64,000 nucleotides of DNA from Maritalea sp051251695. GTDB taxonomy: Bacteria; Pseudomonadota; Alphaproteobacteria; Rhizobiales; Devosiaceae. Shown here piece after piece: positions 59,514 through 64,000 of the stretch (position 1 is its first letter; each line of letters opens with the position of its first letter). The notes below the pieces were generated by a model. It saw nothing but the letters and a program-made list of their open reading frames with translations, had not been told where the DNA came from and did no database searches. A program made the translations under genes and the position numbers. Where the stretch lies: positions 24,841 to 88,840 of the forward strand of contig NZ_JBPOEU010000015.1 of the NCBI RefSeq assembly GCF_051251695.1. Direction: 5' to 3'.

Positions 59514-61145
59514 TCAGGTGATAACGTCAGGGTCCGTCCGACCTGTCATTGCCGCTAAATCCGAAAGCTCAAGCGCAGCAATCTGCACCTCTTTCAACGC
59601 ATCTTCAGGAGATAGTTGAAGTTTATCCGGATCGGTTTCAATCTGTTCGAGATAAATACGGATCGTTGCGCCGACAGTTCCTGTGCCAGATAGGCGGAAA
59701 ACAGCTCTTGCGCCCTGCGCAAACGAAATCCGAATTCCCTGACCTTCAGACCGTGAACCGTCAACCGGGTCGTCGTAAGCAAACTCATCGCCAGTTTCTA
59801 CCATCAGCCCATTTACCTTGGTTCCCGCAAGCAACGGCAGCTTAGCGCGAAGGGCGACGATCATCGCATTGGCTTTGTCAGCATCGACATCTTCATAATC
59901 ATGACGTGAATAGTAGCAGCGTCCATGGGTTGCCCAAAGATCGGCCATCAAATCTGCAACAGATTGCTTGGTGACCGCAAGGATGTTCAGCCACAGCAAG
60001 ACCGCCCAAAGCCCATCTTTTTCCCTTACGTGGTCAGAACCCGTGCCGGCGCTCTCCTCTCCACATAGTGTAACCTTGCCAGCGTCCAAAAGGTTGCCAA
60101 AAAACTTCCAGCCGGTGGGTGTCTCGTAGCAGGCAATATCCAAGCTTTTCGCGACACGGTCCACCGCGCGGGATGTCGGCATTGAACGTGCAACGCCAAC
60201 CAATCCATCTTTGTAACCCGGGGCCAAATGTGCTTTCGCGGTTAATAGTGCAAGACTATCAGATGGCGTTACATAATTGTTGCGCCCCACAATCATGTTG
60301 CGATCGCCGTCACCATCAGAAGCCGCGCCAAAATCAGGGGCGTCAGCGCCATGCATTTTGTCCATCAATGTCTTAGCCCAAATCGGGTTGGGGTCAGGAT
60401 GGCCACCGCCAAAATCAGGGCTTGGTGTTCCGTTTAATACCGTGCCTTTCGCGGCACCTAGCGTGTCTTCTAGAATGGCGTGCGCGTAGGGGCCGGTAAC
60501 CGCATGCATAGCGTCGAAATGCATCGTAAAGCCACTTGCGAAAAGGGCGCGGATGTTGTCGAAATCAAACAGCTTTTGCATCAACGCGGCATAGTCGGTA
60601 ACTGGGTCTACGATTTCGACGTCCATACCTTCGATGCTTTGGCTGCCTAAAGTATCAATGTCTATTTCAACGGATACCGCGATTTTGTAGGTATCAATTG
60701 TTGTGGTGCGTTCGAAGATTTTATCGGTAACAGCTTCGGTTGCGGGTCCACCATTTGGGCCATTATATTTGAGACCGAAATCGGCGTTTGGCCCACCTGG
60801 ATTGTGGCTTGCGGACAGGATTAGACCGCCGTCAGCTTTCCTAAGTCGGATTAGATGAGACGCCGCAGGTGTTGATAGGATGCCACTCTGGCCGATGATG
60901 CATTTTGCTGCTCCATTGGCTGCGGCCATACGCAAAATGATTTGAATAGCGTCGTCATTAAAGTAGCGACCATCACCACCAACAACCAGCACTTTGCCCT
61001 CTATCCCGCCTATCCCGTCAAAGATCGATTGGACGTAGTTCTCTAGATAATGTGGACGCTTGAAGACAGCTGTTTTTTTACGCAATCCACTCGTGCCAGG
61101 TTTCTGACCCTCAATCGGGGCAGTTCGAACTATCTGCATGGGCAT
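59514..61145 (-). CDS. pgm: Phosphoglucomutase (alpha-D-glucose type)
   Basis: The 543-aa phosphoglucomutase shows GQKPGTSGLRKK, GGLILSASHNPGG with the phosphoserine, the metal loop ASDGDGDRNMI, and TPTGWKFFGNLLD and LCGEESAGTGSDH for sugar specificity. C-terminal IRISFAQGARAVFRLSGTG binds phosphate. It interconverts glucose 1- and 6-phosphate, linking GlgP to central metabolism. It lies 28 bp after glgX. Confidence 0.95.
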   Translation of the reverse strand: MPMQIVRTAPIEGQKPGTSGLRKKTAVFKRPHYLENYVQSIFDGIGGIEGKVLVVGGDGRYFNDDAIQIILRMAAANGAAKCIIGQSGILSTPAASHLIRLRKADGGLILSASHNPGGPNADFGLKYNGPNGGPATEAVTDKIFERTTTIDTYKIAVSVEIDIDTLGSQSIEGMDVEIVDPVTDYAALMQKLFDFDNIRALFASGFTMHFDAMHAVTGPYAHAILEDTLGAAKGTVLNGTPSPDFGGGHPDPNPIWAKTLMDKMHGADAPDFGAASDGDGDRNMIVGRNNYVTPSDSLALLTAKAHLAPGYKDGLVGVARSMPTSRAVDRVAKSLDIACYETPTGWKFFGNLLDAGKVTLCGEESAGTGSDHVREKDGLWAVLLWLNILAVTKQSVADLMADLWATHGRCYYSRHDYEDVDADKANAMIVALRAKLPLLAGTKVNGLMVETGDEFAYDDPVDGSRSEGQGIRISFAQGARAVFRLSGTGTVGATIRIYLEQIETDPDKLQLSPEDALKEVQIAALELSDLAAMTGRTDPDVIT

Positions 61146-61173
61146 TGGCTGGTCTCCACTTTACATTCGTTTA

Positions 61174-63276
61174 TCAATCATCCGTTGGCGTAGTCTTTGT
61201 GTTCGCCTCCTGAGAGAATACAACTACAGCGTCTGCTGCTACCGTCATCCCCGGGGTCACCTGAATCGCATCGTCCTGGCTAGTATCAAATCGGCGCACC
61301 CAAACACTCCCGTCAGGAAGCACTGGCGGAACGATTTCTATTTCGGCACCTCTATTCAACACGATCAACAGCGTACCTTGACGCTGAACATATTCGGGCG
61401 TTCCCGATGCCATGCGCATTTCAGCAACAATGATATCTAATTCGGGATTGTCCCAATCCGCCTGCCGCATTGGCTTTCCGTTTGCACGACGCCAAAATAG
61501 ATCGGGTTCTCCATCAATATGCCGCTCGCGGGAATGCAAAAATCGCTTTTGGCGCAAAAGAGGGTGCATTTTACGAAACGCGATTGCCTGCTGGCAAAAC
61601 GCAAAAAACGGGTCGTCCTCTTCCGGCCAGTTCACCCAGCCGATTTGATTGTCTTGGCAATAGGCGTTGTTGTTTCCACCCTGCGAATTGCTCAACTCAT
61701 CACCGGCCAAAATCATTGGCGTGCCTTGGGACAGCATCAATGTCGCCATCATATTTCGCTTGCGTCGAACTCGCGCCGCAGTGATCGCGGGGTCATCCGT
61801 TGGACCGTCAACACCCATATTGTCGGAACGGTTGTTGGAATGGCCATCGCGATTGTCTTCGCCGTTGGCTAGGTTGTTCTTGCTTTTGTAGCTCACCGTG
61901 TCGTGCAGCGTGAACCCATCATGTGCGGTGAGGAAATTCAAAGACGAGGTGGCAGATCGGCCGCTATGGTCAAAAAACTGGGCCGATCCAACCAACCGCC
62001 CCGCCATATCAGAGACTTTGCCGCGGTCGCCACGCCAAAATTCTCGCGTATTGTCTCGGTACTTGTCATTCCATTCTGCAAATGGCGCGGGATACGCCCC
62101 AAGCTGATAGCCGCGTGGGCCGATGTCCCATGGTTCAGCAATCAATTTCACTTTGTTTAATACTGGGTCTTGCCCGACGGCACGAAAGAACGGACCGTCC
62201 CGTTCAAATCCGTGACGCGTTCGACCCAATGCAGAACATAGGTCAAACCGGAACCCATCCACATGCATGACCTCCACCCAATAGCGCAAACTGTCCATCA
62301 CCAATCGGATAACAAACGGGTTTTCAAAATCCAGCGTGTTGCCGCAGCCCGCATCGTCGATGTAATAGCGCCGATCATCAGCCAAGCGATAGTAACTGGC
62401 GTTATCAAGCCCTCGAAACATCAGCGTCGGGCCCATTTCGGAGCCTTCTGCGGTGTGGTTATAGACCACGTCCAAGATGACTTCGATTCCAGCTGAATGA
62501 AACCGTTGCACCATGAGTTGAAACTCAGCAATATCAGCGCCCTGCATATAACGCGGGTCGGGGGCAAAAAACCCGTAGGTCATATAGCCCCAGTAATTGG
62601 TCAACCCGCGATCAAGCAGAAATTTCTCGTTTAAAAATGCCTGCACCGGCAACAATTCTACAGCTGTGACACCAAGATTGTTGAGATGTTCGAGCATCGG
62701 GTCCGAGGCCATCGATAAATAGCTACCCGGATTTTTGATATCTTTACGACCCGCTGTTAGACCCTTTACATGTGCCTCATAGATCACCGTGTCTTCTAAC
62801 GAATGGTTTGGGCGATGTGGTTCGGACCAACCAAAAGTCGGATCAACCACCACACTGCGTGGCATATAAGGTGCGCTGTCATTGGTGTCGAAACTAAGGT
62901 CTTTGTCCTTATGGCCGACCTCATAACCAAACAGGGCATTGTTCCATTTTGGGTGCCCGGTTAAACGTTTGGCATAGGGGTCAACCAGCAGTTTGAAAGG
63001 GTTGAAACGATGGCCCTCGCTTGGCTTATATGGCCCATCCATTCTAAAGCCATATTGCTGACCTGCCTTCATGCCCGGAAAATATCCATGCCAAACATGG
63101 CCTTCGCGTTCTGGCAAAGTCACCACGAGATATTCAGCGCCGTTTTCATCAAACAGACACAGTTTTACGCTTGTCGCGTGCTGCGAGAAGACGGCGAAGT
63201 TCACGCCTTCGGGATCAACCGTAGCCCCTAGCGGGGATGCGCGTCCGGGGCCGATAGGAAATGGCTTATTGGTCAA
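61174..63276 (-). CDS. glgX: Glycogen debranching enzyme GlgX
   Basis: The 700-aa GH13 isoamylase-type protein has an N-terminal CBM48 (PLGATVDPEGVNFAVFSQHA), nucleophile region DGFRFDLCSALGR, acid/base LIAEPWDIG and TAHDGFTLHD. It removes 1,6-branches from phosphorylase limit dextrins. The start is a TTG 11 bp inside the glgA end, since the frame closes just upstream with TAG. Coupled translation from glgA is likely. Confidence 0.93.
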   Translation of the reverse strand: MTNKPFPIGPGRASPLGATVDPEGVNFAVFSQHATSVKLCLFDENGAEYLVVTLPEREGHVWHGYFPGMKAGQQYGFRMDGPYKPSEGHRFNPFKLLVDPYAKRLTGHPKWNNALFGYEVGHKDKDLSFDTNDSAPYMPRSVVVDPTFGWSEPHRPNHSLEDTVIYEAHVKGLTAGRKDIKNPGSYLSMASDPMLEHLNNLGVTAVELLPVQAFLNEKFLLDRGLTNYWGYMTYGFFAPDPRYMQGADIAEFQLMVQRFHSAGIEVILDVVYNHTAEGSEMGPTLMFRGLDNASYYRLADDRRYYIDDAGCGNTLDFENPFVIRLVMDSLRYWVEVMHVDGFRFDLCSALGRTRHGFERDGPFFRAVGQDPVLNKVKLIAEPWDIGPRGYQLGAYPAPFAEWNDKYRDNTREFWRGDRGKVSDMAGRLVGSAQFFDHSGRSATSSLNFLTAHDGFTLHDTVSYKSKNNLANGEDNRDGHSNNRSDNMGVDGPTDDPAITAARVRRKRNMMATLMLSQGTPMILAGDELSNSQGGNNNAYCQDNQIGWVNWPEEDDPFFAFCQQAIAFRKMHPLLRQKRFLHSRERHIDGEPDLFWRRANGKPMRQADWDNPELDIIVAEMRMASGTPEYVQRQGTLLIVLNRGAEIEIVPPVLPDGSVWVRRFDTSQDDAIQVTPGMTVAADAVVVFSQEANTKTTPTDD

Positions 63277-64000
63277 TGCGCGTGCCTACCAAAGATTCAT
63301 AGATGGCGTGATATTCTTCGGCAGATGTCTTCCAACCGACCGGTTGCCGCATCGCTTTTTTCTGCATTTTTTTCCAAACTTTTGGTTGGGCATATAGCTT
63401 ACCAAGCCGCGCGAATGCATTCGAGAGGGCTTGGGATGTGACTGGAAAGAACTGCAAGCCCGTTGCTACACCGCTCGCAAGTGCAGCAGGGGAGGCGTTG
63501 ATAACAGTGTCTGCTAATCCACCTGTAAGCGCAACGAGCGGTAAAGTACCATAGCGCAGCCCATATAGCTGGGTAAGACCGCATGGTTCGAACCGCGAGG
63601 GGACCAAAATCACATCGCCACCGGCCATCATCTGATGAGACAAAATCTCGTCATAGCCAATTTTGACGGAGACGTTTAGGTTGTCTTCAGCGGCCTTTAA
63701 CAAAGCGATTTCAAGCTTAGGGTCACCTGATCCAAGCAGGGCAAGTTGCCCGCCATTTTTCAAGAGCTCCGGCAACGCGTCTAGCAATAAGTCAATTCCC
63801 TTTTGCTCTGTTAGTCGAGACACGAGCACGCAAAGTGGACCGTCACTCTGTTCTAACCCAAATATTTTTTGCAAAGCTTGTTTATTGGGTGCCTTACCGG
63901 CGGCTGTTTTGTACGGCGTGATATGTGGGTCTGTCGCGGGGTTCCAGGTGTTTTCGTCAATGCCATTCACAATCCCAAAAAGGTCGGATTTGCGTTGGCT
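63266..64000 (-). CDS. glgA: Glycogen synthase (C-terminal part; start beyond window)
   Basis: The frame is open to base 64000 and reads SQRKSDLFGIVNGIDENTW at the edge, a GlgA hallmark. The visible 244 residues are the GT-B C-terminal domain with LVSRLTEQKGIDLLLDALPEL, VPSRFEPCGLTQLYGLRYG and the ADP-glucose contact region GGLADTV. It extends alpha-1,4-glucan from ADP-glucose. glgC and glgB probably lie upstream of the window. Confidence 0.94.
   Translation of the reverse strand, partial: SQRKSDLFGIVNGIDENTWNPATDPHITPYKTAAGKAPNKQALQKIFGLEQSDGPLCVLVSRLTEQKGIDLLLDALPELLKNGGQLALLGSGDPKLEIALLKAAEDNLNVSVKIGYDEILSHQMMAGGDVILVPSRFEPCGLTQLYGLRYGTLPLVALTGGLADTVINASPAALASGVATGLQFFPVTSQALSNAFARLGKLYAQPKVWKKMQKKAMRQPVGWKTSAEEYHAIYESLVGTRIDQ

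Overview
The window looks like a chromosomal segment of an alphaproteobacterium of the Hyphomicrobiales (Rhizobiales) type with moderate GC. Several gene neighbourhoods familiar from that order are present: greA-trxB-lysR with the LysR gene of the LsrB/VtlR kind, carA divergent from a GatB/YqeY-domain gene, dnaG followed by rpoD, and CCUCCUCCC ('cuckoo'/alpha-r14-like) small RNAs. I cannot name genus or species. No phage, transposase, CRISPR array or rRNA operon was seen, and one tRNA is present.

Layout. 1-7.5 kb: a partial class V aminotransferase, a Spy/CpxP-like periplasmic protein whose 3' region holds a three-way-junction dyad, a class I aminotransferase, a nucleoside hydrolase/ribokinase pair, MsrP, and a VOC protein divergent from an unusual tandem HxlR-like regulator. 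7.5-11.4 kb: three tandem minus-strand small RNAs next to lsrB-trxB, then greA and a cold-shock gene. 11.6-25.4 kb: nsrR with a divergent truncated haemoglobin and an NsrR-type box, rpiB, carB, a DMT exporter, GST, GNAT, exported MBL hydrolase, CpdB, YpfJ-type protease, carA and yqeY. 25.4-31.5 kb: an exported EF-hand protein of unknown function, GNAT, dnaG and rpoD. 31.5-44.1 kb: transporters and small regulators (two HxlR or SufR-like divergent units, MATE, tandem MFS, LysE, TauE), a RimB-RimK fusion, an ankyrin lipoprotein, cytochrome c, a BigR/SqrR-like ArsR regulator and tRNA(CAU).

44.4-55.0 kb is one minus-strand catabolic/import locus: a LuxR-type regulator, Dpp-like permeases, a fused double ATPase, a HyuA-type hydantoinase/oxoprolinase subunit, two DUF917 paralogues and the binding protein, with overlapping or nearly touching genes. 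55.3-64 kb is an alpha-glucan block: GH13 glucosidase (plus strand), then glgP, pgm, glgX and partial glgA on the minus strand.

The most interesting system is at 7.59-9.43 kb. Three tandem small RNAs have anti-Shine-Dalgarno loops, and each has a near-identical promoter (CATATANG -10) and a LysR-type T-N11-A dyad centred about 57 bp upstream of the -10. An LsrB/VtlR-type LysR gene lies directly beside them on the same strand. This suggests a redox- or host-signal-responsive LysR regulator driving a dosage array of translation-targeting RNAs. The link is inferred from sequence architecture only.
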